This document shows, piece after piece, positions 1 to 7,838 of a stretch of 64,000 bases of DNA. The notes under the pieces are model-generated. The model was not told where the DNA came from. It made no database searches and saw nothing but the letters and a program-made list of their open reading frames with translations. Both the position numbers and the translations under genes were made by a program. The stretch comes from Brevundimonas sp. (lineage in GTDB: Bacteria; Pseudomonadota; Alphaproteobacteria; Caulobacterales; Caulobacteraceae): NCBI RefSeq assembly GCF_013912065.1, contig NZ_JACESA010000007.1, positions 124,001 to 188,000 on the forward strand. The letters are read 5' to 3'. Position 1 is the stretch's first letter; each line of letters opens with the position of its first letter.

Positions 1-362
1 CCGATGGGGGGCAGGGAGGCGTCGCGCGCCGGGGTCTCGCCCTCGCCGATCCGGTTGGGCGTCTTCAACAGGCGCACGGCGGGAATCTTGCCCGGATCGG
101 GCTGGCCGGAGACGAAGCCGACCGGCTTGTGCAGCACCAGGGTCATGCCCGTGGCCAGGGCCGCCTGGGCCGTGTCGTTCAGGGTCAGCGTCTGACCTTG
201 CTCGATCTTGCGGCCGGCGTCGCTGATGGTCTCGCCATCGATCGACACCAGCCCTTGGGCGATCAGGGTGTCGGCCTCGCGCCGCGAACATACGCCGGTC
301 TGGCCCAGCCATTTGTTAACGCGAACCGGTTCGTCGCCGTCATAGGTGCGGGTGAAGGCCAT
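1..362 (-). CDS. S4-domain rRNA pseudouridine synthase, RsuA/RluB/RluF family (partial, 3' end outside window)
   Basis: The gene starts at the ATG read from 362 towards 1 and runs off the left edge, so only about 120 N-terminal residues are seen. Residues about 10-60 form an S4 RNA-binding domain (VNKWLGQTGVCSRREAD, then a VSIDGE strand). This is followed by the LHKPVGFVSGQ segment that opens the catalytic domain of the RsuA/RluB/RluF family, which isomerises uridine to pseudouridine in 16S or 23S rRNA. The SGQP wording resembles RluF more than RsuA, but the catalytic Asp lies outside the window, so the exact target cannot be assigned. It is divergent from the gene at 642. Confidence 0.85.
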   Translation of the reverse strand, partial: MAFTRTYDGDEPVRVNKWLGQTGVCSRREADTLIAQGLVSIDGETISDAGRKIEQGQTLTLNDTAQAALATGMTLVLHKPVGFVSGQPDPGKIPAVRLLKTPNRIGEGETPARDASLPPI

Positions 363-469
363 GGGAATCCGTCGCTCAGTCGATGCCGCTGTCTAGGGCC
401 GGGCAGGCGGGCGAGCAAGCGAGCCGAAGCCGCAAGGATCACCGGGGTCGACGCTCTCGGCCGCCAAGG

Positions 470-497
470 TTGATCCAGCCGGGATTTTCACTATATC
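470..497 (+). promoter_or_regulatory. Candidate sigma-70-type promoter for the DJ-1-like gene
   Basis: A TTGATC box at 470-475 is followed after 16 bases by TATATC at 492-497, in the 280-base region between the divergent genes at 362 and 642. The match is imperfect and would give a 5' untranslated leader of about 140 bases. Read by eye only. Confidence 0.35.
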
Positions 498-641
498 TGC
501 GGCCATTCCACAAACGATCCAGAGTGCGGGACGGCGCGAGTCGGACCCGTTGATTTTTATTTTTCTGATCGTTCGTGTCGCTGGTTCGGCGGCGCCTGTC
601 GCCGGATCTGGATCATTATTGAAACCCTCGAAGGAGACGTC

Positions 642-1130
642 TTGTACGCTCAACGCAAATCTTCCGCTGGCCCCCGTCGCACTGGTTACAACCGTCCCGT
701 CCCCACCCGGCTGCGCATGGGGCTGGTGATGCGACGTGATATGGAATTCGGCGAACTGGGCGACGTCGAAGGGGCGCTGCGGGCTGAAGGCGTGGGCCTG
801 GCGCCGATCTCGACCGGCGACGCCAGCCTGATGGCCGGCGGCGTGACCGTCCTGGCCACGGCGACAGCGACCGACATCGTCGAAGGCCGGCTGAAGGGCC
901 TGGTCGTGCCGGGCGGTTCGCAGGACGAGACGGCGCTGGCCGCCGTGCGGTCGCTGATCGATCTGGCGCGCGCCCAGGCCTTGCCGGTGATCGCCTTCGC
1001 CGACGGCGTGGCGGTGGCGGCGGCCAGCTTCGGCGTCGAGGCCGAAGGCCAGGCCGCCCTGTTCAAGGACGGCAAGGCCGTTCTGCTGGACGACCGGGCC
1101 GCCCTGTCGGCCGCCGTGGCCGCCCTCTGA
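642..1130 (+). CDS. DJ-1/PfpI-like protein lacking the nucleophilic cysteine
   Basis: A 162-residue protein that starts at TTG, chosen because a strong AGGAG ribosome binding site lies at 632-636 and the frame continues without interruption. From residue about 25 it reads like a class I glutamine amidotransferase/DJ-1 fold: a GLVMRRDMEF opening strand, a KGLVVPGG strand-turn, then PVIAFADG where active members have a nucleophile-elbow Cys. Here the elbow position is Ala/Asp, so the usual cysteine chemistry is absent. It may be a structural or binding relative. The first 25 residues are basic (RKSSAGPRR) and probably disordered. It is convergent with the DUF938 gene, one base away. Confidence 0.7.
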   Translation: MYAQRKSSAGPRRTGYNRPVPTRLRMGLVMRRDMEFGELGDVEGALRAEGVGLAPISTGDASLMAGGVTVLATATATDIVEGRLKGLVVPGGSQDETALAAVRSLIDLARAQALPVIAFADGVAVAAASFGVEAEGQAALFKDGKAVLLDDRAALSAAVAAL

Positions 1131-1763
1131 TCAGGCGCGTCTGAACAGAAGCGTCAGATTGTTCGCCGGCATCTGGACCCGACGCGTAGCCGCAAGGCCA
1201 TGCGACCGGGCCAGGGCCTCGATAGTCTCGCGCTCGCGCAGACCCCAGGCCGGGTTCCGCGCCTTGAGGCTTTCGTCGAAGGCGGCGTTCGACGCCGCCA
1301 GCGGGATCTCCGCCTCGCGATAGGGGCCGTAGAAGACCAGAAGACCGCCGGGGCGTCGCAGGACGCGGCCGGCCAGATCCATCAGCCCCTCGGTCGCCGA
1401 CCAGGGGCTGATGTGCGTCATGTTCGCACAATAGACGACGTCGAAGGGTCCGTCGGGCCAAGTCGCGGGATCGCTCGCGTCCAGAGCCAGAGCGGGCCGC
1501 AGATTCGCCGGGCCGTCGCGTCGCCAGGCCGCGATGCTGTCGCGGGCTTCCGGGCTGGGATCGCTGGGGATCCATTCCAGATCGGGCAAGCCCGCGGCGA
1601 AGGCCAGGGCGTGCTCGCCCGAACCTGCGGCGATCTCCAGCACCCGGCCCCGCGCCGGAAGATGCGCCTTCAGGACAACGAGAATCGCCGCGGCGTTGCG
1701 TTGCGCCGCCGGTGACGACAGGGCGCCCTCGGGCAGGGCGGCGATGGGATCCAAGGTTTGCAC
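1131..1763 (-). CDS. DUF938 family SAM-dependent methyltransferase
   Basis: A 210-residue protein with a Rossmann methyltransferase fold. The SAM-binding motif I is VLEIAAGSGEHA (residues about 40-52), followed by an acidic motif around DPSPEA and the DVVYCANMTHISPW segment characteristic of DUF938 proteins. The length is normal for the family. The substrate is unknown; relatives are annotated only as class I methyltransferases. The start is a GTG read from 1763, preceded by an AAGGG-type ribosome binding site. Confidence 0.85.
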   Translation of the reverse strand: MQTLDPIAALPEGALSSPAAQRNAAAILVVLKAHLPARGRVLEIAAGSGEHALAFAAGLPDLEWIPSDPSPEARDSIAAWRRDGPANLRPALALDASDPATWPDGPFDVVYCANMTHISPWSATEGLMDLAGRVLRRPGGLLVFYGPYREAEIPLAASNAAFDESLKARNPAWGLRERETIEALARSHGLAATRRVQMPANNLTLLFRRA

Positions 1764-1902
1764 CCGCCCTTGATACCTGTCCTGACGGGACGAGGGGAGG
1801 GTGGCCGATCCCGTTTTTTCGCCTCCAGGGGGCAGGGGGTTGAACGTGAGGTTAAGTCATCGTTTAAGTCGGGCATCGACGTTAAGCGATTGGTAACCAA
1901 AG

Positions 1903-2037
1903 ATGCGGCGCGCGCTTCGTATAGGCCTGTTCATCGGCACCGTTCTGGGCATGAGCGCCTGCGCCTCGTCCTACGACGCCGACGGCCGCCCCGTTTCGGG
2001 CGCCTATGGCTCCGTCGAAGCGGGCCGGGCGGGCTGA
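1903..2037 (+). CDS. Small 44-residue lipoprotein candidate
   Basis: A short frame beginning MRRALRIGLFIGTVLGMSAC has a basic start, a hydrophobic core and a lipobox GMSAC, so the mature protein would be a lipidated peptide of only 25 residues (CASSYDADGRPVSGAYG and a short tail). This is the pattern of tiny cell-envelope lipoproteins. No clear ribosome binding site is seen, and the upstream region is unusually rich in TTAA tetramers. It could instead be a chance frame, but the signal peptide is well formed and the gap between neighbours is otherwise empty. Confidence 0.5.
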   Translation: MRRALRIGLFIGTVLGMSACASSYDADGRPVSGAYGSVEAGRAG

Positions 2038-2132
2038 TTTTCAAGGAAATCGTGGCGTAAGCCGCGATCATCGCCTAGTATCCCCGCGCGGACGCCGGAT
2101 GTCGCGCCGCGTCGGTCCCCTAAACCCCCTAG

Positions 2133-3467
2133 ATGTTACTCATCGCTATTGTCGTCGTTCTGCTCCTGGTGGTGCTCAACGGCTTGTTCGCCATGACTGA
2201 ATTGGCGGTCGTCTCCTCACGGAGGTCCAAACTCCAGAGCCGGGCGGAGAAGGGGGACCGCGGCGCGCGCAAGGCGCTGAAACTGTCCGAAGAACCGACG
2301 CAGTTCCTGTCGGCGGTCCAGGTCGGCATAACCCTGATCGGGATTCTGGCGGGCGCCTATGGCCAGGCGACCATCGCGGGAGAGCTGGATCGGATCCTGG
2401 AAGCGGCGTTTCCGGCCGTACGGGCCTATACCGAAATCTTTTCGACGGCCCTGGTGGTCGTCTGCATCACCTATGTGTCGTTGATCGTCGGCGAACTGGT
2501 GCCCAAGCGGCTGGCGCTGATCTTCCCCGAGACCATCGCCTCCAAGATGGCCCAGCCGATCTCCAGCATGGCGCTGGTGATGAAGCCTTTCGTGCTGCTG
2601 CTCACGGCCTCGACCTCGGGCATTCTGAAACTGCTGGGCGTCAAGGATCGCGACGGGTCGGACGTCACCCAGGAGGAAGTGGCCACCATACTGGCGGAGG
2701 GCACTTCGGCCGGCCTGATCGAACCGGAAGAACAGGTGATGATCGAGGAGATCCTGCGCCTGGGCGACCGTCCGGTGCGTGTGGCCATGACGCCGCGCCA
2801 TGAGGTCTTCTGGATCGCTCTGGACGACACCGAGGCGGTCCTGAACGACGAGATCCGCACCTGCCCCTATTCGCGCATCGTCGTCGCCCGCGAGAGCGAC
2901 GTCGATAATCCGCTGGGCGTGGTGCACAAGAAGGACCTGCTGGACGCCCTGCTGACCGACGGCAAGTTCGATATCGAAGCCCTGGTCGCCGAGCCGGCCT
3001 TCATCCCGCAGTCGACCTCGGTGCTGAAGGCGCTGGAGATCCTGAAGGGGTCGCGCATCCACATGGCCTTCATCGTCGACGAATACGGCGCCTTTGAAGG
3101 CGTGGTCACGGCGACCGATATCCTGGAGATGATCGCCGGCGACTTCGACGAGGGTCACGACGAGGAACAGGCCTGGGTCCATCAGCGCGCCGACGGCAGC
3201 TGGCTGGTCGACGGTCAGACCGACCTGGACGACCTAGCCGACACCCTGGGCGAGGACTTCGGCGAGCACGACGGCTTCCATACCGTCGCCGGTCTGATCC
3301 TGCACCAGCTGTCGCGCGTGCCGGACGAGGGCGAGGTGCTGCAGGTCGGTCGGTTCGAGGTCGAGGTCGTCGACATGGACGACCGCCGAATCGACAAGCT
3401 GATCTTCAAGGAAGTGGTGAAGGCCCAGGAAGAGCGGGACGCCGTCGCGGCGCATCTTGAAGACTAG
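2133..3467 (+). CDS. TlyC/CorC-family membrane protein (CNNM, CBS pair, CorC_HlyC domains)
   Basis: A 444-residue protein often annotated as hemolysin or Mg2+/Co2+ efflux-related. Residues 1-180 are a CNNM (DUF21) membrane domain with hydrophobic stretches near 1-25, 58-78, 105-130 and 143-170, and the conserved GELVPKRLAL turn. Residues about 200-335 hold two CBS modules (MTPRHEVFWI opening, HMAFIVDEYGAFEGVVTATDI in the second half). Residues about 350-435 are the small CorC_HlyC domain (LVDGQTDLDDL). The family is linked to divalent-cation homeostasis; haemolytic activity is not implied. The ATG has no obvious ribosome binding site. Confidence 0.9.
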   Translation: MLLIAIVVVLLLVVLNGLFAMTELAVVSSRRSKLQSRAEKGDRGARKALKLSEEPTQFLSAVQVGITLIGILAGAYGQATIAGELDRILEAAFPAVRAYTEIFSTALVVVCITYVSLIVGELVPKRLALIFPETIASKMAQPISSMALVMKPFVLLLTASTSGILKLLGVKDRDGSDVTQEEVATILAEGTSAGLIEPEEQVMIEEILRLGDRPVRVAMTPRHEVFWIALDDTEAVLNDEIRTCPYSRIVVARESDVDNPLGVVHKKDLLDALLTDGKFDIEALVAEPAFIPQSTSVLKALEILKGSRIHMAFIVDEYGAFEGVVTATDILEMIAGDFDEGHDEEQAWVHQRADGSWLVDGQTDLDDLADTLGEDFGEHDGFHTVAGLILHQLSRVPDEGEVLQVGRFEVEVVDMDDRRIDKLIFKEVVKAQEERDAVAAHLED

Positions 3468-3562
3468 GTGGAAGTGTCACATCGCCCTTGAAATAGCGGG
3501 CGACGTCGGGCATACGCCCCCCTCTGGCGAACGCGCGGACCCAAGGGTCGGCGCGATTGTCT

Positions 3563-3638
3563 AGGAGTTTAGCTCAGCTGGTAGAGCACCGGTCTCCAAA
3601 ACCGGGGGTCGTGGGTTCGAGTCCCCCAACTCCTGCCA
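3563..3638 (+). tRNA. tRNA-Trp (anticodon CCA)
   Basis: A 76-base tRNA with acceptor stem AGGAGTT/AACTCCT, a discriminator G and an encoded CCA at 3636-3638. The D arm is AGCTCAGCTGGTAGAGC, the anticodon stem CCGGT/ACCGG encloses the loop CTCCAAA giving anticodon CCA, and the T arm is GTGGGTTCGAGTCCCC. The position directly before secE-nusG matches the common bacterial trpT-secE-nusG order, so the tRNA may share a transcript with secE. Confidence 0.98.
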
Positions 3639-3708
3639 ATCCCCCCTGTCGCTTCCGGATGGGATTCCCCATCTGGGGCGACAGGAACAATTGTGTGAAG
3701 AGCAACTG

Positions 3709-4008
3709 ATGGCCAAGGCCAAATCTCCCGGCAAGCGGCCTCAGGCCGGCGCAAAGCCCCAGGCCGTCGCGGCCGGCGCCACCGTCACGGTCGATCCGAC
3801 CGAGCCCAAGAAGCCCCGCACCAGCCCGGCCCAGTTCTTCAGCCAGGTTCGCGCCGAGTCCCGCAAGATCGTGTGGCCCAGCCGCAAGGAGACCTGGATC
3901 ACCTCGGTGATGGTCTTCATCATGGTGGTCATCGCCGCGATCTTCTTCTGGGTGGTCGATTCCCTTCTGGGTATCGCCTTCCGCTACATCATCGCTCTCG
4001 GATCCTGA
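3709..4008 (+). CDS. secE: Preprotein translocase subunit SecE
   Basis: A 99-residue SecE, the small essential partner that clamps SecY in the translocon. After a basic, Ala/Pro-rich extension of about 35 residues comes the conserved amphipathic segment QFFSQVRAESRKIVWPSRKE, then a single transmembrane helix (SVMVFIMVVIAAIFFWVVD). It is the one-helix form usual outside enterics. The ATG at 3709 fits the alignable protein; an upstream in-frame codon adds only six residues. It lies just after tRNA-Trp and 13 bases before nusG. Confidence 0.95.
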   Translation: MAKAKSPGKRPQAGAKPQAVAAGATVTVDPTEPKKPRTSPAQFFSQVRAESRKIVWPSRKETWITSVMVFIMVVIAAIFFWVVDSLLGIAFRYIIALGS

Positions 4009-4021
4009 GAAAGACGCGCCC

Positions 4022-4597
4022 ATGACCGATGCAGCGCCGGCAAAGCCCGCAAATCCGCGCCACAAGTGGTATATCGTCAACGCCTACTCGAACTTCGAGA
4101 AGAAGGTGGCCGAGCAGCTGCGCGACCAGGCTAAGCAGCAGGGCCTGGAAGACGCCTTCTCCGAGATCCTGGTTCCGACCGAGGACGTCGTCGAGATCCG
4201 TCGCGGCCGCAAGGTGAACTCCGAGCGCAAATTCTTCCCGGGCTACGTCCTGGTGAAGATGGAAATGACCGACCAGGCCTATCACCTGGTTAAGAACACG
4301 CCGAAGGTCACCGGCTTCCTGGGCGCCGCCGGCGGCACCAAGCCCCTGCCGGTCTCCGAGCGTGAAGTTCAGAACATCATCGGCCAGGTGGAAGAAGGCG
4401 TCGAACGTCCGAAGCCCACCATCCGCTTCGACATCGGCGAGAAGGTCAAGGTCATCGACGGCCCCTTCGCCAGCTTCGACGGTTCGGTCGAGAGCGTGGA
4501 CGAGGAACAGGCCCGCCTGCGCGTCGCCGTCTCGATCTTCGGCCGCGCCACACCGGTCGAGCTGGAATACGCCCAGGTGGAGAAGGTCACGGACTGA
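4022..4597 (+). CDS. nusG: Transcription termination/antitermination factor NusG
   Basis: A 191-residue NusG. The N-terminal NGN domain (HKWYIVNAYSNFEKKVAEQL, then FFPGYVLVKMEMTD) binds RNA polymerase; the C-terminal KOW domain (IGEKVKVIDGPFASFDGSVESVDEE) binds Rho or ribosomal protein S10. Length and motif order are normal. It is co-oriented with secE, 13 bases downstream of it, and is followed by a strong terminator at 4628. Confidence 0.97.
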   Translation: MTDAAPAKPANPRHKWYIVNAYSNFEKKVAEQLRDQAKQQGLEDAFSEILVPTEDVVEIRRGRKVNSERKFFPGYVLVKMEMTDQAYHLVKNTPKVTGFLGAAGGTKPLPVSEREVQNIIGQVEEGVERPKPTIRFDIGEKVKVIDGPFASFDGSVESVDEEQARLRVAVSIFGRATPVELEYAQVEKVTD

Positions 4598-4627
4598 TCC
4601 GTCGATCCCGGTCTCCCGCGATAATAC

Positions 4628-4660
4628 AAGGCCGCCCCGCTTCGAGCGGGGCGGCCTTTT
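4628..4660 (+). terminator. Rho-independent terminator after nusG
   Basis: A GC-rich stem GGCCGCCCCGC, a short TTCGA loop and GCGGGGCGGCC is followed by TTTT. It has A residues on its 5' side as well, so it may also serve the convergent DUF1203 gene. Confidence 0.9.
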
Positions 4661-4676
4661 GCATTCCGGATTGAGG

Positions 4677-5147
4677 TTAGGCCCGAACGGCCGCCGCCAG
4701 ATAGCAGCCACGGCGTGCGGTGTGGATGTGGATCACCGCCGCTTCCGGACGGGCGAACCAGGCCCGCAGCCGAGCGTCAAGCTCGGCGCCCTCGACCACC
4801 TCGGCGTCAGTCATTAACCAGTCGGCGTCATAGAGCCGGACCGACAGCAGACGGCGGGTCAGCTGGTCCGGCAATTCGCCGGGTTCGGGATGCGCCTCGA
4901 CCGCCGCCTCGCGCACGAATACGGGGCCGTCGGCCCGGTAGGGGCTGGCCGGCGCGTCCAGGTGACGGAAGTTGGTCAGCACCAGACGCTCGCCCGGCTC
5001 AGCGTCGGTCAGGCTGACGCGACACGGGGCGCTTCGGGGGGGCTCCGCGACCATGCGGCGCGCACCGACCGCGTGAAGGGCCTCCTCGGTTAGATCGAAC
5101 AACGATTGGAACGAAGCCAGCGGCAGGGGTTGGATACAATAGGTCAT
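4677..5147 (-). CDS. DUF1203 family protein
   Basis: A 156-residue protein opening MTYCIQPLPLASFQSLFDL and carrying the family pattern CRVSLTDAEPGERLVLTNFRH, SPYRADGPVFVRE and, near the end, VIHIHTARRGCYL. Function is unknown for the family. The ATG read from 5147 was chosen over a longer upstream frame because the alignable protein starts here and an AGAAGG ribosome binding site lies just upstream. It sits on the opposite strand between nusG and rplK. Confidence 0.85.
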   Translation of the reverse strand: MTYCIQPLPLASFQSLFDLTEEALHAVGARRMVAEPPRSAPCRVSLTDAEPGERLVLTNFRHLDAPASPYRADGPVFVREAAVEAHPEPGELPDQLTRRLLSVRLYDADWLMTDAEVVEGAELDARLRAWFARPEAAVIHIHTARRGCYLAAAVRA

Positions 5148-5216
5148 TGGACAGCCTTCTGTGATGCCGCCGGGTACCGCGCCCACCTCCCGCCGTCTGG
5201 CGGTTTCCGGTCCTGG

Positions 5217-5245
5217 TTGCCTTCCCTTTGCCTGTCCGCTATACG
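5217..5245 (+). promoter_or_regulatory. Candidate promoter of the rplK-rplA operon
   Basis: TTGCCT at 5217-5222 and TATACG at 5240-5245 are separated by 17 bases, a good sigma-70-like arrangement. It would give a leader of about 100 bases before rplK. Read by eye only. Confidence 0.5.
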
Positions 5246-5249
5246 CGCG

Positions 5250-5281
5250 CCTCCCGCATTGCGGGACAAATCCGTGGGAGG
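5250..5281 (+). promoter_or_regulatory. Leader hairpin before rplK, possible L1 autoregulatory site
   Basis: The outer arms CCTCCC (5250-5255) and GGGAGG (5276-5281) enclose an inner hairpin CCCGC-ATT-GCGGG and a CAAATCCGTGG strand. In enterobacteria L1 represses its own operon through a leader site upstream of rplK that mimics its rRNA site. The position fits such a role, but the assignment is inference from placement and foldability. Confidence 0.35.
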
Positions 5282-5347
5282 CAGCCATGCCGCACCACGG
5301 CTCACCGGCCCTGCGTTCATTCGTCGGGTCATTCATAGGAGAGACCA

Positions 5348-5779
5348 ATGGCCAAGAAGATTCTCGGCTATATCAAGCTGCAAGTGCCGGCCGGTTCGGC
5401 CACGCCTTCGCCCCCGATCGGCCCGGCTCTGGGTCAACGCGGCGTGAACATCATGGGCTTCTGCAAGGAGTTCAACGCGCGGACCGAGAAGGAAGCCAAG
5501 GGCACCCCGCTTCCGACCGTCATCACCGTCTATCAGGACAAGTCGTTCACCTTCATCACCAAGACGCCGCCGGCGACCTGGTACCTGAAGCAGGCCACGG
5601 GCCTGAAGTCGGGTTCGAAGCTGGTCGGCCGTGAAGTCGCCGGCAAGATCACGCAGGCGCAACTGCGCGAGATCGCCGAAAAGAAGATGAAGGATCTGAA
5701 CGCCAACGACCTCGACGCGGCGGCCAAGATCATCGAAGGCTCCGCCCGCGCGATGGGCCTCGAAGTGGTGGAGGGCTAA
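5348..5779 (+). CDS. rplK: 50S ribosomal protein L11
   Basis: A 143-residue L11, which binds the GTPase-associated centre of 23S rRNA. Residues 1-70 are the N-terminal domain with the proline-rich [20 protein letters not shown] segment; the C-terminal RNA-binding domain includes [37 protein letters not shown]. Length is standard. A clear AGGAGA ribosome binding site precedes the ATG, and rplA follows after 3 bases. Confidence 0.98.
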   Translation: MAKKILGYIKLQVPAGSATPSPPIGPALGQRGVNIMGFCKEFNARTEKEAKGTPLPTVITVYQDKSFTFITKTPPATWYLKQATGLKSGSKLVGREVAGKITQAQLREIAEKKMKDLNANDLDAAAKIIEGSARAMGLEVVEG

Positions 5780-5782
5780 ACC

Positions 5783-6472
5783 ATGGCCAAGCAAACCAAG
5801 GCTCAAAAGGCCCGCACCGGCGACACCCAGGCCCTGATGGCCTATGCTGACGCCATCAAGCTGGTGAAGGACAACGCCAAGTCGAAGTTCGACGAGTCGA
5901 TCGAGATCGCCGTCAACCTGGGCGTCGATCCGCGTCACGCCGACCAACAGGTCCGTGGCGTCGTCAACCTGCCGTCGGGCACCGGCCGTGACGTCCGCGT
6001 CGCCGTCTTCGCCAAGGACGCCAAGGCCGCCGAAGCCACCGCAGCCGGCGCCGAACACGTGGGCGCCGAAGATCTGTACGAAAAGATCGCCGGCGGCTTC
6101 ATGGAGTTCGACCGCGTGATCGCATCGCCGGACATGATGGCCCTGGTCGGCCGTCTGGGTAAGGTGCTGGGCCCGCGCGGCCTGATGCCGAACCCGAAGG
6201 TCGGCACCGTGACCCCGAACGTGGCCCAGGCCGTCAAGGACGCCAAGGGCGGCGCCGTCGAGTTCCGCGTCGAGAAGGCGGGCATCGTCCACGCCGGCAT
6301 CGGCAAGGTCTCGTTCACGCAGGACGCCCTGGAAGCCAACGTCAAGGCCATCGTGGACGCCCTGGTGCGTTCCAAGCCGTCGGGCGCCAAGGGCACCTAT
6401 GTGAAGCGCATCAGCCTGTCCTCGACGATGGGCCCGGGCTTCAAGGTCGACCCGGCCTCGCTGGGCGCCTAA
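5783..6472 (+). CDS. rplA: 50S ribosomal protein L1
   Basis: A 229-residue L1, the protein of the mobile L1 stalk near the E site. The conserved segments [38 protein letters not shown] and [16 protein letters not shown] are all present. It is co-transcribed with rplK and followed by a terminator at 6505. Unlike many bacteria, rplJ does not follow directly but begins 3.8 kb downstream. Confidence 0.98.
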   Translation: MAKQTKAQKARTGDTQALMAYADAIKLVKDNAKSKFDESIEIAVNLGVDPRHADQQVRGVVNLPSGTGRDVRVAVFAKDAKAAEATAAGAEHVGAEDLYEKIAGGFMEFDRVIASPDMMALVGRLGKVLGPRGLMPNPKVGTVTPNVAQAVKDAKGGAVEFRVEKAGIVHAGIGKVSFTQDALEANVKAIVDALVRSKPSGAKGTYVKRISLSSTMGPGFKVDPASLGA

Positions 6473-6504
6473 GCCGTCCAGGTCGAAAGACAATCGGTAC
6501 CGAA

Positions 6505-6537
6505 GAACGGCGGGGAGCGATCCCCGCCGTTTTTTCT
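6505..6537 (+). terminator. Rho-independent terminator after rplA
   Basis: The stem AACGGCGGGGA, a GCGA loop and TCCCCGCCGTT run straight into a T tract. It ends the rplK-rplA transcript. Confidence 0.93.
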
Positions 6538-6589
6538 TGTCTGGACCCCGGCCGCCCGGCAGGGTGTCGGTTCCAACTGGGGGTTTAGG

Positions 6590-7129
6590 ATGAGACACGT
6601 CTTTGGTGGGCTGATGCTGGCCCTGACCTTGTTCCTCGCGCCCGCCGCCCTGGCCGAGGCGCGCGACGACGGCCCGGAACGGCTGGCTCTGGCCAACAAG
6701 TTCATCTCCCTGATGCAGGGCGAGGAACTCGGCGCCGCACTGGGACAGATGACGGCGATGATGTTGCCGGCCGAGCTGGAGGGCATGTCGGAAGAGGAGG
6801 CGGCCGAGTTCCGCGAGGTCATGGGAGAAATGACGGCTCGGATGATGCCGCGCATGTTCGCCGCCATGGCGCCGATCTACGCCGACACCTTCACCCTGGA
6901 AGAGCTTCAGGGGCTGGTGGATTTCTACCAGAGCGACATCGGCCGCTCCATGGTGACCAAGAGCTACCAGGCCGCGCCGCGTCTGGCCGAGGCGATCCAG
7001 GCGATCATGCCCGAGATCATGGCCGACATGGGCAATGTGCTTTGTGATCGGTTCGAATGCACGGCCGAACAGCGCCGTGAGATGAAGGCGGCCATGGCCC
7101 AGGCGACGCGCGCGCGATCGGGCCAGTGA
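6590..7129 (+). CDS. DUF2059 domain-containing secreted protein
   Basis: A 179-residue protein with a cleavable signal peptide (MRHVFGGLMLALTLFLAPAALAEA) and a helical DUF2059 domain. The family hallmark is TLEELQGLVDFYQSDIGRSMVTKS at about residues 102-125. The function is unknown; it is predicted periplasmic. The Met- and Glu-rich segment before the hallmark is amphipathic. It is a single gene between the rplKA terminator and the convergent reductase gene. Confidence 0.85.
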   Translation: MRHVFGGLMLALTLFLAPAALAEARDDGPERLALANKFISLMQGEELGAALGQMTAMMLPAELEGMSEEEAAEFREVMGEMTARMMPRMFAAMAPIYADTFTLEELQGLVDFYQSDIGRSMVTKSYQAAPRLAEAIQAIMPEIMADMGNVLCDRFECTAEQRREMKAAMAQATRARSGQ

Positions 7130-7175
7130 TCCTCAGATGGCGGCGGCGGGAATCGGCCCGCCGCCTGGCCGGTTC

Positions 7176-7784
7176 TCAGTAGGCGGCCGTGAACCGGGCG
7201 CGAGGGTGATCGTGCGCCTCCAGCTCGTCCACCATGGCGATGGCGTAGTCGGCGAAGCTGATCCGGCTCTCGCCTTTTTCGTCGACGATCAGTTGGTCGG
7301 TCCCGGTGCGGTAGTGTCCCAGGCGCGGGCCTTCCTCGAGGAGGGCGGCGGGCGAGAAGAAGGTCCAGTCGATATCGGTCTCGAGGCGCAGGGCGTCGAG
7401 GAAGTCGATCCCACCCTGGGCGAAGGCTTTCCATTCCTGAGGGAAGTCGGGCGTGTCGATCAGGCGGACGCCGGGCGCCACTTCCAGACTGGCCGCTCCG
7501 CCCGTCACCAGCAGGCGAGGGACGTCGGCGATCTTGAGCGCGGTCAGCAGGGTCTGGGCGGGCACGTCGAAATGCAGGGCGCTGACGACGACATCGACGC
7601 CCTTGATCAGGTCGGCCAGGGCGTCGGCGTTCGAGGCGTCGCCGGCGACCGGGGCGACACCAGAAGCGACGGGAATGGCCTCGGGCTTGCGGGCGATGGC
7701 GACGACGGCGTGACCGCGCGCGGCCAGTTCCTTAGTGATTTCCGAGCCGGCGCGGCCGCTGGCGCCGAGGACTGCGACTTTCAT
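7176..7784 (-). CDS. NmrA/SDR-like NAD(P)-binding reductase
   Basis: A 202-residue protein opening MKVAVLGASGRAGSEITKEL, a dinucleotide-binding Rossmann motif (GxxGxxG). It continues with DVVVSALHF and an RLLVTGGAASLEV strand typical of atypical SDRs of the YwnB/NmrA type. Substrate is unknown; relatives reduce quinones or act as redox sensors. The ATG read from 7784 is preceded by AGGAGATC, which decides it over a longer frame. It is divergent from the HxlR regulator, with 54 bases between the start codons, a classic target-regulator arrangement. Confidence 0.85.
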   Translation of the reverse strand: MKVAVLGASGRAGSEITKELAARGHAVVAIARKPEAIPVASGVAPVAGDASNADALADLIKGVDVVVSALHFDVPAQTLLTALKIADVPRLLVTGGAASLEVAPGVRLIDTPDFPQEWKAFAQGGIDFLDALRLETDIDWTFFSPAALLEEGPRLGHYRTGTDQLIVDEKGESRISFADYAIAMVDELEAHDHPRARFTAAY

Positions 7785-7799
7785 GGATGATCTCCTATA

Positions 7800-7821
7800 G
7801 GTTTCCAATAGTGACCAGGTG
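7800..7821. promoter_or_regulatory. Left arm of inverted repeat bracketing the hxlR start
   Basis: The arm reads GGTTTCCA, ATA, GTGACCAGGTG. Its near-exact inverted copy lies at 7861-7883 inside the regulator gene. The left arm sits beside the ribosome binding site of the divergent reductase gene. It is a candidate operator or RNA stem; see the finding. Confidence 0.6.
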
Positions 7822-7838
7822 CGCTAGGGATATCGACC

